Shown here piece by piece: positions 1 to 12,195 of a stretch of DNA of 64,000 nt. The position numbers were made by a program, and so were the translations under genes. The stretch lies in assembly GCA_007922305.1 (NCBI GenBank), contig ML677386.1, forward strand, positions 13,063,830 to 13,127,829, read 5' to 3'. The stretch comes from Dermatemys mawii (taxonomy: Eukaryota; Chordata; Testudines; Dermatemydidae). The stretch's first letter is position 1. Every line of letters begins with the position of its first letter. Under the pieces are notes generated by a model. It was given only the letters and a program-made list of their open reading frames with translations, made no database searches and was not told where the DNA came from.

Positions 1-29
1 TATAAAAATCAGAACATCTGGTCACCCTA
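1..29. mobile_element. Right end of a hAT-type MITE (truncated by window edge)
   Basis: The first 29 bases end in CTGGTCACCCTA and closely match the right end of the complete MITE at 25516-25642, including the preceding TATAAAATCAG-like stretch. The rest lies outside the window, so the target duplication cannot be checked. Confidence 0.6.
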
Positions 30-219
30 GCCTTAACTACTGGATTGTAAGCTATTCTGGGGTATGCCTCTTACTATATCCTGTTGAAGTTGTCCCCTTT
101 TGTATAAAATACTTGCATAGTCATTGGGCCCATGAGAGAGTATGATTGTGATAGCCTGGTGGTTTGGGTTCTCACCTAGGAGTGGGGAGACCCAAGTGCA
201 AGTCCTGTTATGATCATTG

Positions 220-600
220 GGCCTACAAGTTTACCCTATTTGTAAGTTCAATTGAAAAAGGTATATGAAAGTAAGATGTCGCAATAACTGATAATAACAA
301 ATGTTGCCTGGAAAAGATACAAAAGGGAGACAGAAAGACTGAAATAGTCAGACAAACAGACTTACTGATATAATTCAAAGACTGTATTAAAATCAATCTT
401 GTTAGACAATTAAAGTGTCGAACCAAGAATCAGAATTGTTGTGTCAGAAATTAGGCCTAATTGGTGGACAATGAGAGAATGAGCTATTCTGCTCACTACT
501 CCCTTTGGGGGTCCTTAGAAAAGGACTTTGGGGGAGAAAAATGAGCATCATCATAGCTGCCACCCTTGGCCTTCATGATCCTAATCCTAAGAAATGGCCT
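220..600. repeat. Unnamed dispersed repeat, copy A
   Basis: This stretch aligns by eye with 34620-34890. Both carry CAAATGTTG, a GGAGAC block, TAGTC.AAACA, TGATATA, a TCAGA..TA.GGCCT block, ATTGGT.GACAA and a GGGTCCTTA.A block in the same order. Two diverged copies 34 kb apart indicate an interspersed repeat. I do not recognise the family. Orientation is the same in both copies. Confidence 0.55.
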
Positions 601-837
601 GACTGGACTGGGCCAAAGAGACGTACACAGCGACCATTGCCACTTTTACTGGCTCCGGCTGAATCCTGAACACCACCTAGGATGAAACAGGATTGGACTT
701 TAAAGGCAACAGTTCCAGCCCATCTCAACTAACTTCTTTCTTTTCTCCAACAGGACAATTATTGCAAACTTATCATCTAAGAGACTCAAATAAGGGTGGT
801 TGGTATTTTTCCTTCTAAAAACTCTCTCTACCTAGAG

Positions 838-1452
838 CGAAAGAAAAATCCCTGCAAGCTGTTTGGACATTTTTCAAAGACACCACAATAGAGGCCCAAC
901 TTAAATGTATACCCCAAATTAAAACACACAGTAAAAGAACTAAAAAAGAGCCACTGTGGCTTAACAACCATGTAAAAGAAGCAGTGAGAGATAAAAAAGC
1001 ATCTTTTACAAAGTGGAAGTCATATTCTAGTGAGGTAAATAGAAAGGAGCGTAAACACTGCAAAATTAAGTGTAAAAATGTAATAAGAAAAGCCAAAAAG
1101 AAGTTTGAAGAACAGCTAGCCAAAAACTCAAAAGGTAATAACAAAATGTTTTTTAAGTTCGTCAGAAACAGGAAGCCTGCTAAACAACCAGCGGGGCCCC
1201 TGGACAATCAAGATACAAAAGAAGCACTTGAAGACAACAAAGTCATTGTGGAGAATCTAAATGAATTCTTTGCTTCAGTCTTCATGGCTGAGGATGTTAG
1301 GGAGATTCCCAAAACTGAGCCATATTTTGTAGGTGACAAATCTGAGGAATGGTCACAGACTGTAGTGTCATTTGAGGAGGTTTTGGAATTAACTGATAAA
1401 CTTAACAGTAACAAGTCAACCAGACTAGATGGCACTCACTCAAGAGTTCTGA
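838..1452 (+). mobile_element. CR1-type LINE ORF2 fragment (endonuclease-RT linker)
   Basis: The plus-strand translation has the layout of the linker between the endonuclease and reverse transcriptase of CR1-like non-LTR retrotransposons. A basic KKxPLWLNN..KEAVRDKKA region comes first, then FKFVRNRK, an LNEFFASVF block, and the start of RT with LNSNKSTRLDGTHSRVL. An open frame of 172 codons (984-1502) survives, but the element has lost both the endonuclease and most of RT. It stops abruptly at a palindromic element near 1450. This is a dead fragment, not a host gene. Confidence 0.8.
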
Positions 1453-1691
1453 GCAGAACTAGGCAAAGCTTTACAGAAACTTTGCAGTTTGGTTCAACCT
1501 AAAATTAGTTGCTAATTTGCTAAATAGTTTTGGCCAGACTGAAAAATATTCAGGAGTTAGGGGCATTCACAAAACAGGGAAGGGTATGTGGAGGTATGTC
1601 TCTTGCCCCAACTCCTGAATATTTTTCTGTCTGACCCAAACTGCATTTTTCAGCAAAGTTTCTGAAAAGTTTTGCCTCGCTCTGCTCCCAG
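1448..1691. mobile_element. Palindromic MITE-like element of about 244 bp
   Basis: Nested inverted repeats span the whole stretch. The outer arms (about 1450-1493 and 1636-1687) share GAGCAG, AGGCAAA, CAGAAACTTTGC and AGTTTGG in reverse complement. The inner arms (1533-1563 and 1606-1635) share CTGAATATTTTT and CAACTCCTG-type sequence. I could not find a clear target duplication. It abuts the truncated end of the CR1 fragment. Confidence 0.6.
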
Positions 1692-3128
1692 GTCTCCCAC
1701 CCCAAAGCAGTGTGTTTCCACACCTTCCCTTGTTCCAAGCTGAGTCTTAAAGGCTCACCTGAGCCAGAAGGATACATCATGTTAGCTGTTACATAGCACT
1801 CCATAACTAGCATTAGCAGTCATTAGAAAGTGAATTTATGCTAGTAGTGATGCAGCTAAATTCCACAGGTGCACTTCCATTACTTACATCTGGGGCTAAA
1901 TTACCATATTCTAAATATGATAAAGAACACTATATAGGTTATAAAAACAAAAAAACAAATAAAGATAATCTGGCCCCAGCTGTTTAGTTTGTATTTCTTT
2001 AATAAAAATCACCCACTTCAAAGCATGATGGATTTGTCTCTCATCCATCCCTCTACCATGTCAGTGGAAAAAAGTCACAGCTGTTCATTGATAGGTAAAT
2101 CCACAGAACATGTGTGGGTGTAATGGGGTCTACAAACCCCATACTGAGCACAGATGGCAGGGAGGAGGGGAAGAAAGTGTCTCCTATTGACATGCAAGCA
2201 GCTTGATCACACCCCTACGCAGCTGCCAGAGCTGCCAATCTTGGAGACAGGCTCCCACAGCTATAACCAACAGAGAACACAAGTGCTGCTATAAAGGGGA
2301 GAGTAACAGAGAAGGAAGGAGAGGCGGAAAGGCATGGGATGTACCAGGGTGCCTTCAAGAAAAGAGCCAGCAGTCTGCAAGCCCTAAAATTGAATGGCTG
2401 ATGGACTTAACTGAAGATGAGGGTCTAGGAACTGGCCTGGAAAAGCTGAGACCCTTCCAAAGTCCACACTAACAGCTGGTGAAAGTGGGTCCTATGAATT
2501 AGCTCATATGCAGTCAGATTCAGACTTTGTGCCAGGAGGTGTAATTTACCTGATCTCAGTAGAAGTGCACCAACTGACCTCAGGCCTGTATTCAGCCTCT
2601 GTTGGATTACAAGAAAGTGTTTTTTAAAAAAGCGGACTGTTTTCTTTCTGGCGCATGAGATCAGCCTCAAGCAGGCTTATAACATGCTATGGATTACTTC
2701 ATCAGCCCAACATCTATTTGTTTACTCCTGGGTTATTTCTGGCATAGAGATGCTGGAACCGAGCCAAGGAAGAATTTTTGCATTTGTAAAACTCTCTGTA
2801 CCTAGACCCTGTCAAGTGAAGCAGATTGAAATGAAATTAAGAAGTGGGGGTGGGGAAGCAAACAGAGCAGATACATTATTAAGAAGTGTGGAGATGTGTA
2901 TTTCAAAGGGAAAATACACATTTGTTTCACCATATGTTTCCACTTTCTATCTACATCAATATATAAGGAAGAAGAGGAATGGGGGTGAAACATATGTTTA
3001 ACAAAACCTGTTCTTAGATATAACTGTTCACACATGCACTTCCCCCGCACTCCAGCTAGCTTAATGTGACTTGTACTAAAATATCTTATTGTACAATATT
3101 GGTGTGTTGGTCCCCAGTTCAGCGGAGC
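1692..3128. other. Unassigned, no gene seen
   Basis: Mixed-composition sequence with only short open frames in both directions and no recognisable domain. It may contain old repeats that I cannot name. Confidence 0.4.
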
Positions 3129-3245
3129 TCTTAAGCACATGCTTGCATTTCATTGATTTGAATGGTACAAGCACATGCTTAAAGTTAAGTACAATCTTCA
3201 GTGTTTTGCCAAATAGAAATTGCTTATGCATATGCTTAAGTACTT
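3129..3245. repeat. Short palindromic amniote-type repeat
   Basis: The motif AGCACATGCTT appears twice, and TTAAG.ACATGCTTAA-like halves flank a short TCATTGATTTGAATGG centre and end in a GAATCAGGGCC tail. From memory this resembles hairpin-shaped dispersed repeats common in birds and turtles; the family name is not established here. Confidence 0.45.
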
Positions 3246-4750
3246 TACTGAATCAGGGCCTTAGTGTTGTGCCTAGAGAACATGAACTGTCTTCACAACA
3301 AAAAGGGTAAAGACTTTTGGTTCTAAATGAAAGATGATATTTGCCTTCACACTTGGAAATGGAGGGAACTATAACCGTGAGCTTTGCAAGCCCTTAAGAC
3401 CAAATCTGGTAGAGAAAATGTTTGTTCACTGTGCTCAAAACGTAAAGGGGTCTGAGTGCTTAAAAATAAAACCAATATGCAGATTGCCTCAGAGGTCTAG
3501 GATAAATTTAAAAGAATGCATATGTTCCATTTTCAGAAATGATGTAGACACTTAGGAATGTACTACCACTTTGAGGAACAGGTTGGAGCATACAATCAAG
3601 ACAGCCTGGGTGCAGTCAAGGAGGCCTCTGCTTAGCCCTGGGCCTGGGCTATATAAGCAGGAACCAGAAGCTAAGCAAGGGAGAGGGGACTAGAGACTAT
3701 GCAGGGTGTGGACAGTTTCTCTCTCTCTTAGGGTCTAGGAGATAAGACACAACATACCAGGCTCAATTAACGTAGACTTTATGTTTGATTGCTCTGAATC
3801 AGGGTCCTGAGGTAAGGTCTTAATGAAACTGCACAACTGCTCCTTCCTAGAGCCCTTATTAAAGGTAGTATGCTATTGCATTTAGGGGGCAAAGCGCCTT
3901 GTGAACTATCTTCCTACCTTGCATGCTAAAACATAAAAATAACCACAATGTGGTACATTAAAGGTCCTTGAAATCAAGTTACCCAAGCAAAATGACACAC
4001 TCTAGCCATGATCTGAAATCTTACGTGAAAACACTTTTCTAAGCCAGAATTCATACATAGAATGAAAAAGAACAAGAGTCTCTTCAGAGATAGTCCTTAT
4101 ACACTTTTTTCCTTCTCTTCACATTTGCTCTCTGGCTTAGCTTGTTGCTCGGGTTTACATCCCTTTTTCCCCAGCAGGCAGGCCTGGTTCTCATTCATAC
4201 GGAACAGACTTGGTGTGCTAGACAGTTGTTGGGGGGTGGAGGGAAGAAAAGTACACTACAATATTTCTGTAATTAACAGGTTTATTGGCTGACCTCACAT
4301 TTCTCAAGACACAGAGGAAGCCACTAAAGAGGAAAAAAATGAAGACAAACTCTAATTAAATATGCTCTCTCCATTCCAGATTAATTACCAAGTAGAGATT
4401 AGGCCCTGGAGAATTTGAAGTATTGAATAAAGTGTACAGCAGTGAAAGTTTAATTGACAAACGCAATGAAGAAGCAAAAAATAGACCCTTCGGTTCCCCT
4501 GTTTGGAAATATATTTATCCTTGTTGCAGGTTCATGCAGTCTGAAGTTTTGGTTTGTAAACGCAAAGCAAAACAAAAGTCATGGAGTTTCCTTTGGTTTC
4601 ATATTGACACCAGCAATACTGGAAATCATCCCAGGTTCATTGAAAGGTTTGTGATCCTTAGATAGTGATTCCTATGTAATGGTTATCACGTCTGTCTTAC
4701 ATATAGGAGAGCCTTCATTCAAGTGCTGAGTGGAATCAGCAGCTCCTTAT
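3246..4750. other. Unassigned; one TATA-like site
   Basis: No convincing exon. A TATATAAG box at about 3649-3656 follows GGCCTGGGC and precedes a purine-rich tract. It could be part of an old LTR promoter, but no LTR ends or duplicate were found. Confidence 0.3.
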
Positions 4751-4945
4751 TTGTGGAACCACCACTGGACTGGGACTCAGGGGCTATTCTTAGCTCTGCC
4801 ACTTACATACTGTGGACTGGGGCAAGCCATTTAACTTCTGTGCCTCAGTTTCTCAATGTGTAAAACAGAGATTATGACTACCTTCCTTTCTAAAGCGTAT
4901 TGAGATCTATAGATGCAAGGTGTTAACAGCTAGTTATTATTAAAT
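4751..4945 (+). mobile_element. MIR-like SINE
   Basis: The order of MIR hallmarks is visible: an ACTGG.CT.GGA.TCAGG block, AGCTCTGCCACTTAC, GGCAAGCCATTTAACTTC, TGCCTCAGTTTCTCA and TGTAAAACAGAGATTATGA. The element is truncated at the head and diverged, as expected for an ancient family. Confidence 0.75.
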
Positions 4946-5639
4946 TAATATTTTTAAATTTCAGATTTGTATCAAAACCTTTTTGCTTAGTTTTAGGTTT
5001 TACTGGCTACAGTTTCCACAAGTATGTGACCAGAATGTGGATAGTCATGCTCAGTGGTCAGAACAGGAGTTGGTAGCCAGGAATCTGTGCTAAGGGTCAG
5101 AGCGAGAGCCAGAGGCCACGTGCTAGAGTCAGGGATCAGAAGCACACTACCTGGAATCAGTCGAGGGTGGGGAAAGGCTCAGGTCACATCAAGGCAGTGG
5201 CAGGGCTAGGATAGGGTGAGAGCAAGGCTGACAACAAGCAGGCATAGGCGCTAACACAGCTATGGGCAAATGCTTTGAACTGCCACTGAACTACAGCTGC
5301 TGTAGCTTAAGAGCTAGTCCTCTGACCCTTCCTGCCATGCAGGTAGTGTAGTCAATCAGGCAATCTATTACAGAGACCGGCTCTGCTACAGTCCTTGCTT
5401 CCTGACACCACAGCTCTCCCATGTGCCTGGACACATATTTTTGGTTTGCCCCACTGATATTGCAATAGCAGCAAACACTTCAACACAACTTAATTGTATT
5501 TCATAATGGATATTGGTATTTGCAGTCTTACTTCACCATCACTTATCCACTACCCTGAGGTATATTCTCTGTGCTCTGCATTTCTGTTTGACTGTATTAC
5601 GTTTTTTTGTACACAACGAAGACTGGCCTGCATGGGCAC
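4946..5639. other. Unassigned; purine-rich AGTCAGGG-like imperfect repeats
   Basis: About 5040-5230 contains loosely repeated GGTCAG, AGTCAGGGATCAG and CAGGGCTAGG units. It may be a dispersed repeat or degenerate tandem array. No coding signal. Confidence 0.3.
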
Positions 5640-5731
5640 AGTGACTAGTGATTTTTGGATGCTTTAACTCTGAGCATCCGTTTTGATGAAAATTTGTGTC
5701 TCAAGCTGGGCACCCAAAATCACTAGTCACT
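5640..5731. repeat. 92-bp palindromic repeat
   Basis: The left arm AGTGACTAGTGATTTTTGG (5640-5658) is the near-exact reverse complement of the right arm ending in ATCACTAGTCACT (to 5731). A short unpaired centre lies between. This is the shape of a short palindromic MITE. Confidence 0.55.
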
Positions 5732-8439
5732 TCTGAAAGGTAAATAATATCCTTTTTTCTTCAGGTTTTGTTAAAACTAAGGAATAATAAGAATGAACAA
5801 TGGTCAAGTCTCCATAAAATAACACACATTTCCTCTAACATGCTGCTCTGAACTGAACACAAAGCAGCCACCCTAATCAGACTCCTATAAAAGGCGAAAT
5901 ACACATAAAATCATAATGGCTACATACATCAGGTTCTAGCCCCCTCAATGTATAATAGATGGGCTCTCACATATACCCTGGGTCTGATATACCCTCTACT
6001 GGGAAAAGAAACCAAAGTTTCCACAAATCATTGGCTTTAACAAATATTCATTTTCTATTAGAAATTACTTGAAAAATTCCCAGTCAGTTCTATCTATGCC
6101 TTGGGAATGTATCTCAAGATCTTGGGACTTTAGCTCCTTAAAGCCTGTGGTATTGGAGGCTTTCAGTGTAGGATCTGTCTGCTTCCTTTACTCCAAAAGG
6201 ATCTAGCTGGCTTCCTCTTCAGAGGCAGGAGCCAGACTGGTATGCATTGGGTCCATTGTTCTGGCCCAACTGCATTTGAGATATCAGTGTAGTTGTTACC
6301 TCTAATGCTTGGAGTCCAGGCTTTGATACCTGGCCTCTTTCCTTTTAAAGGGCCCGTCCTGTAACATTCCATTAATGGGTGATTTGAAAACCCTAGAAAG
6401 TTTTCAGTACTGATGGATGAATTAGTTTGAAGAATCATTCCAAAGTTCTGAACCTCTTTATGTAGGAAAAGATCTGTGATTCACCAGCAAATGACTCCTG
6501 AGCCACATATACAGTTTATTTGCCACAGTCCTAGTATTTCCATAATTTACTGAACTTTAAGAAGAGCAATCACAGTGGCAGCTGAGTGGGAAAGCAGCAA
6601 TTCATAAGCAATTGCCATTTAGGCAAGAAGCATAAAATGTTTGATTAGGCAATTCAGACATTGTTTAAACTGAAGTTGCAATTAGGTAACCTTCACTTAC
6701 TCAATATATCATCATTAATTTTAATCAGCCGTATTAGTTGGTATTTCCAACATTGGAAAAAAGCTAATTAAATTCTAACTCAACATTTACATCTATATCT
6801 TGATGCACAGAGCCAGCTGAAGTGTTGCTTTCATGAAAATCTCTCTCTCTTTCTCTTGACATCATATTAATGAAATGACCCTAGTTGACTCTGTCTGTAA
6901 AGCTGTAGTTGACACACGTAGAATAATGATGCTGAATTTTACATTGCACTCTTAAACTACTAAAGAAGACACTATCAGAAATCTGTTTTGAATATTGAAT
7001 TATGCAGGTTTACACTGGACCAGTTTGGTTCACTTATTCAAAATTATTCAAATAACTTATGTGAATAGTTCTTGAGCGATCTGTTGCAAGTATTAAAGTT
7101 GTGAAAATGTTCCTTTTTGATAGGATATAATTAATGTGACCTATTTCCATTCCCAAATTGGATGAGCAAGACTCTTATAATTGGGTTTCTGATGGAAATA
7201 CCTTCATACAATTAGAATTTTGTTTTCTGTGCATAGACTCCAATATTCACATAAAAGACTCTGAGACTTTGTGAATATTCACAAAGTGGAGACACAAAAA
7301 GATGTGTGACAAAATAGACGAAGTCAACACTGGTGGTGTTTGAAATCTACATCAAGGTCCATATCGAATGTAACCAATGGCCTCTATTATTAGATTAGTC
7401 TGAACTAGAGCCCCAAAATTCAAACACACCTAAATTTTGGTAACATGAAATCTAGTTCTGTTTTAGATTTCAGTGGAGCTTATTTTTAATCTAATGAAAT
7501 AATATTTACCCTCTGACCTCAGTCAAAGAAAAAGATGCATATATTAATGAAACTCTGATACCGGTAAACTTCTGGATATTACTAAACTTAGTGCTCCTAA
7601 TAAGTCAGATGTTTTGTTGTTCAACCTTTTTTAAAAGAAAATATTAAGGTCCATAATTCTATCCTTGTGTGTATATGTGGCACTCACTAATTTCCTGGGG
7701 AGGCACATACACATCTGAAAACAGAATTTGGTCCTAAATCTGCTCTATTATCTGCCATGATACTGGTTTTAAAACATAAATTCAGATTGCAATTATACAG
7801 TTTTAAGTTAAATACATAAATGAAATGTGTTTAAAAGGACCAGAACTGAGTAGCTGGGTCAGTCAGTGGAGACAGGGTTAAAAAACGCTGGTTAAAACAT
7901 TTTCAGCAGTTTCATTTTTGCCAAGTGGTTTGGTGAAGACTTAGTCGAAACTATTTTTGAGAGAAGCCATGCTATAAGGCTTTCCTGGAATGTGGCAGAG
8001 CAGGATTCAAGTCTCTCTTCTTCCTGAATCAGAGTGATTGGATATGAAAAAGCTCTGCCTGGAATTAAGGAGAGCAGGGACTAAAACCTGAGTCCCTCAT
8101 ACCAGTGCCTTAACAACAAGTATGCTCTCTTGGACACTTTGACAAGCGCACTTTTGCAAAAATGTTTGCAAGCTTTTGTTTTCATTAAAATGCAATTAAA
8201 ACAAATTCTAAAACCATATAAAAGGTGCTGCAGAACAGAGTTGCTATCCTCCATTAGCTCAACTTAAAAGACCATCTTCATAAGACTGTGAAGGCTCAGA
8301 TGGCCTAGCATGATTTGTAACTAGTTGTCTAACTCTGGGTTTGGGAACATGTACTTGAAGCCTTATTGTTTGAAACCGCCAAAGACATGGAGTTCTATAA
8401 AAGTTCTAGGTTGCTCTTTAATTTAATAGGTGATCTAGA
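5732..8439. other. Unassigned AT-rich sequence
   Basis: About 2.7 kb of AT-rich sequence with no long open frame, no domain and no repeat I can name. The longest open frame (91 codons, 6163-6438 minus) has no recognisable features. Confidence 0.4.
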
Positions 8440-8965
8440 AGACTAAGGAAGCTAAAAATCACTAGTAATAATGTAGAACCCTTCCAAAAGGGTGTTTTAT
8501 AAATCCATGGTATGTCCACATACTGAATACTGCATGCAGATGTGGTCGCCCCATCTCAAAAAAAGATATATTGGAATTGGAAAAGAATCAGAAAAGGACA
8601 ACAAAAATTATTAGGGGAGTAGAACAGCTGCCATAGGAGGAGAGCTTAATAAGACTGGGACTTTTCAGCATGGAAAAGAGTACAACTGAGAGGGGATATG
8701 ATAGAGGTCTATAAAATCATGACTGGTGTGGAGAAAGTAAATAAGGAATGTTATTTACACCTTCTCATAACACAAAAACTAGGGGTCACCAAAGTAAATT
8801 AATAGGCAGCAGATTTAAAAAAAAAGGTTTTTTTTAATGTAATGCACAGTCAACCTGTGGAACTCCTTGCCAGAGGATGTTGTGAAAGCCAAGACTATAG
8901 CAGGATTCAAAAAGAACTAGACAAGTTCTTGGAGGATAGGTCCATCAATTCCACTCAGGAATAAA
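8440..8965 (+). mobile_element. CR1-type LINE ORF2 C-terminal region
   Basis: This matches the 3' part of CR1-like ORF2 with several stops and shifts. It encodes the remnants of HLKKD-E-LEKVQR, RLRGDMIEVYKIM-G-EKVNKE and the closing LEDR-type motif. The equivalent segment of the minus-strand CR1 at 12196-12900 has the same order of blocks. It joins directly at 8965 to a CR1 fragment in the opposite orientation. Confidence 0.7.
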
Positions 8966-9591
8966 TCAAGAATTGCCTCTCCCCTTGTGGGTTCCTGTAT
9001 CAGCTTCTCCAATCTCCCTTAGCATTTCATCATCACTATCACTGTCCTGGTCAAGTGGTTTATAATAGATCCCTATTGTTATATTCTTATTAGAGCATGG
9101 AATTACTATCCATAGAGTTTCTATGGAATATGTGAATTCATTTAAGATTTTTAGTTCATTTGATTCTACATTTCCTTTCACATATAGTGCCACACCCCCA
9201 TCACCTCCCCCCGACAACCTGCTCTATCCTTCAGATATATTTTGTACCCTGGAAAGATTGTGTCCCATTGATTTTCCTCACTCCACCAGGTTTCTGTGAT
9301 GCCTATTATATCAATATCCTCCTCTAATACAAGGCACTCTAGTTCACCCATTTTATTATTTAGACTTCTAGCATTTTTGTACAAGCACTTTAAAAACTTG
9401 TCTCTGTTTATTTGTCTGCCTTTTTCTGATGTGTCATATTCTTTTTTATGTGAATGTTTCTCATCTGATTTGGCCCATACTTTATCATCTTCCATCCTCT
9501 CCTCCTGACTGAAGCCTAGATAATCTCTATCAATAGGCTCTCCTCTAAGAGAAGTCTCTGTCTGATCTACATGCTCCTTTGAAGCAATCAA
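8966..9591 (-). mobile_element. CR1-type LINE ORF2 endonuclease region
   Basis: On the minus strand the translation runs through KCLYKNARSLNNKMGELE, then DIDIIGITETWW, and after a frame change GGVALYVK. These are the N-terminal blocks of the apurinic-type endonuclease of CR1 ORF2. A glutamate and a tryptophan pair (TETWW) that mark the active-site region are retained. The frame is broken near 9178-9217, so the fragment is dead. Its 5' side continues into probable ORF1 sequence. Confidence 0.8.
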
Positions 9592-9599
9592 CCTTCTCC

Positions 9600-10015
9600 C
9601 ATCTGTTAGTTTAAAAACTGTTCTGCAACCTTTTTAATGTTAAGTGCCAGCAATCTGGATCCACTTTGGTTTAGGTGGAGCCCATCCTTCCTGTATAGGC
9701 TCCCCCATCCCAAAAGTTTCCCCAGTTCCTAATAAATCTAAACCCTTCCTCTATACTCCATCATCTCACCCATGCATTGAGACTCTGAAACACTGCCTGC
9801 CTACCTGGCGCGTGGAACTGGAAGCATTTCTGAGAATGCCACCATAGAGGTCCTAGATTTCAATCTCTTTCCTAGCTGCCTAAATTTGGCCTCCAGGACA
9901 TCTCCCTACCCTTCCCTATGTCATTGGTACATGTACCACGATCATCCGGTTCCTCCCCAGTACTAATCATAAGTCTATCTAGATGCCTTGAGAGATCCGC
10001 AACCTTTGCACCTTA
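9600..10015 (-). mobile_element. Probable CR1 ORF1 remnant with SGNH-esterase-like motif
   Basis: Upstream (minus sense) of the endonuclease fragment, the reverse strand can be read as TNDIGKGR followed by a run resembling LEAKFRQLGKEI, with frame changes. CR1/L2-like ORF1 proteins often carry an SGNH-hydrolase domain with a GTND block. The position just 5' of ORF2 fits. The reading is fragmentary, so this is an inference. Confidence 0.5.
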
Positions 10016-10029
10016 TCCTATGTATATAA

Positions 10030-10520
10030 AGTCAGCCAATTACAAGTTTATGGGTATTTTATAATACCAAAAACAAACTCAAGATTTATCAGAGCTATGT
10101 ACTTTCAACAGTATTTTATAGTGCAGAATGCTGGGGAATGAGAAAGTATGACATGTTCAAACTGTCTTCATTCCATACAACCTATCTTAGAAAAATCCTC
10201 CATATCTTTTGGCCCAGAACAATCACAAACCAAGATCTATTAACACATTGCTGCCAAGAGAATATGAGCACCATCATTGCCAGGAGGCATTGGAGATGGA
10301 TTAGCCATGTGCTTTGGATGGAAACTGATTCTATCACCAGAGTAGCAATAAGATGGACACCTAAAGGCAAGCGAAAATGAGGTCTCTGAAAACAACATGG
10401 CAAAATGCTGTGGAAGCCAAGTGGAAAAACCTGGGGAACCATTGACAGACTTGTCAGAAACAGACAGGAGTGGAGGAACTTCATCCCTTCCCTAAATTCC
10501 AGAGGCTTAATGGGAACATG
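10030..10520 (+). mobile_element. Non-LTR retrotransposon C-terminal fragment (RTE-like)
   Basis: The plus-strand translation reads through a YGSECW-like YSAECWGM block, then FHTTYLRKIL, ITNQDLL, RRHWRWISHVL, ITRVAIRWTPKGKRK and, after a stop, TWGTI and RNRQEWRNF. This succession is typical of the region after RT in some non-LTR retrotransposons. It differs from the CR1 fragments next to it. The family assignment is from memory and less certain than the class. Confidence 0.6.
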
Positions 10521-12195
10521 ATGATGATATTAGCATCTGTAAATAAACAAGTGAAGTTGAACCACTGTACTTCACACCTAAACTAATCTGCAGTTCAGTG
10601 ATTGGGGTCCTCTCACCTTATCATAGTCACATTTCTTTGGCTGAAATATCACTGGATTTCAGAACAGTTCAGTTTTGTTTATCATGCCACATACTTTTTT
10701 CAGAGTATTTAGTTAATACACCACCTTCCCAGAGTTTACCTTCTCACAATATTCATTCAATTCTGCTAGCTTTCTCACATGGTCCCTAGAGAGTCAGATA
10801 TGCAAAGCATAGTTGTACACTGATATTTTGCAAGGAAATAACAAAACAAAGTGGTATGGTTTGAAAGCCCTTTTAGATGCGTATTTCTGTAATGCACCAA
10901 AGAAGTATGTTTCAACCTACACTATATACATTGACATTGATCCAAATTGTTTTGGAAATTCCATTAGTAATGGTGTAAAAGGGAAAAAAAGAAAAGCTGG
11001 CAATTGTGATGAATTCTTATGTCTGGCTGGTCACTCCAGGCTGGGTAAGTTGACACTTTGCACTTTCAATCCCTTTTAGTTATTGGCCTGAGGGTGGGCA
11101 GGGAGACTGAATTCATGGAGAGATTTTTTTTTAATATTCTAAGAATTTATAACTGAAATATCTTCAAGTCCAGTCCTCCGCTATCACAGGCAACCCTGTC
11201 ATATAGTCTCATTAATACTTTTACAAATTGTAACCCATCACCATATTCTTACCAGGTCAAGTTGTTCTCTCAGGGGAGAAGAGTAGGATTTTTACCTTGC
11301 AACATGAGCCATGGGTCTAGCCCACAAATTCTGCGAAGGTGAAAGGATCCTTATGTAGCCGTTCAGCTGCTTTAGCAGGGCCCTCCTAGGGTTGATGACA
11401 CAGACTCCTGTGTTGGTGATTTTCCCCAACAGCTGAAGAGAAGGAGGGGAATATGACCCCATCCCAATCACCCTGGCAACCTTTCTCTCTCAATCACTGG
11501 GAAGAGAAGAGACTACGGCATTCACCAGCAGCCTGTTAGAGGACAGCCAAGCAGCACTGTAAGCAGTCTCTGACCCTGTGCAGAGCCTTGGATGCCCAGG
11601 GAAGTAGGAATGAGACTGGGAATAGCCTGGCTTTCCCTGCATGTGGCAGAGATCAGCTGGGGTGCATAAGGGAGAGAAGGTCACCTTACAGCCTGTCAGC
11701 AAAGCACTTCCAGGCCTAGAAACTGGATTGGGTTTTCCTGTAGCCTACCAAAAATGCCCAAGAGGGGACAATCTGTTCCTCCCGTAGCCCTCCTTCTAGC
11801 AAATGGAGGAGACCGCCCATCCCTCCTGTCACCTCCTGCAGCCTACTGGTCCTGCAGATAGCTTATACTGGATTCCAGACTTTGGATCCAGATTGGATCT
11901 GAATCTGCTTGCATCTGATTTCATGGGTTCCAGTCCCTAAAGACTGTCAGCACAGTTCCAGAGGAGATTGGATGTACTCACTCTCCAGAAATCCTCTCCC
12001 CTGGAAGACTTGCTTTCCTGACCACTCAGCCAGAAAAGGAACCTGAGTGAGAACCTTATATTATAGTTAGGCAATTAGTTATCATTATTTTTGCATTGCT
12101 ACGGCATCTGTGCCAGGACTTTCATCTGCTGAAATCATCAAGACCCGCACTGCCATTTCCCAGTACAATTAAGGGTGTTTATAACAGCATCTCCT
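10521..12195. other. Unassigned, no gene seen
   Basis: Short open frames only (up to 88 codons). Composition becomes more GC-balanced at 11300-12000. I see no domain, splice-bounded exon or named repeat. Confidence 0.35.

Noticed and set aside
3649..3656. TATATAAG as a host gene promoter
   Set aside because: No downstream coding exon or CpG-rich context; a chance match or old LTR remnant is as likely.
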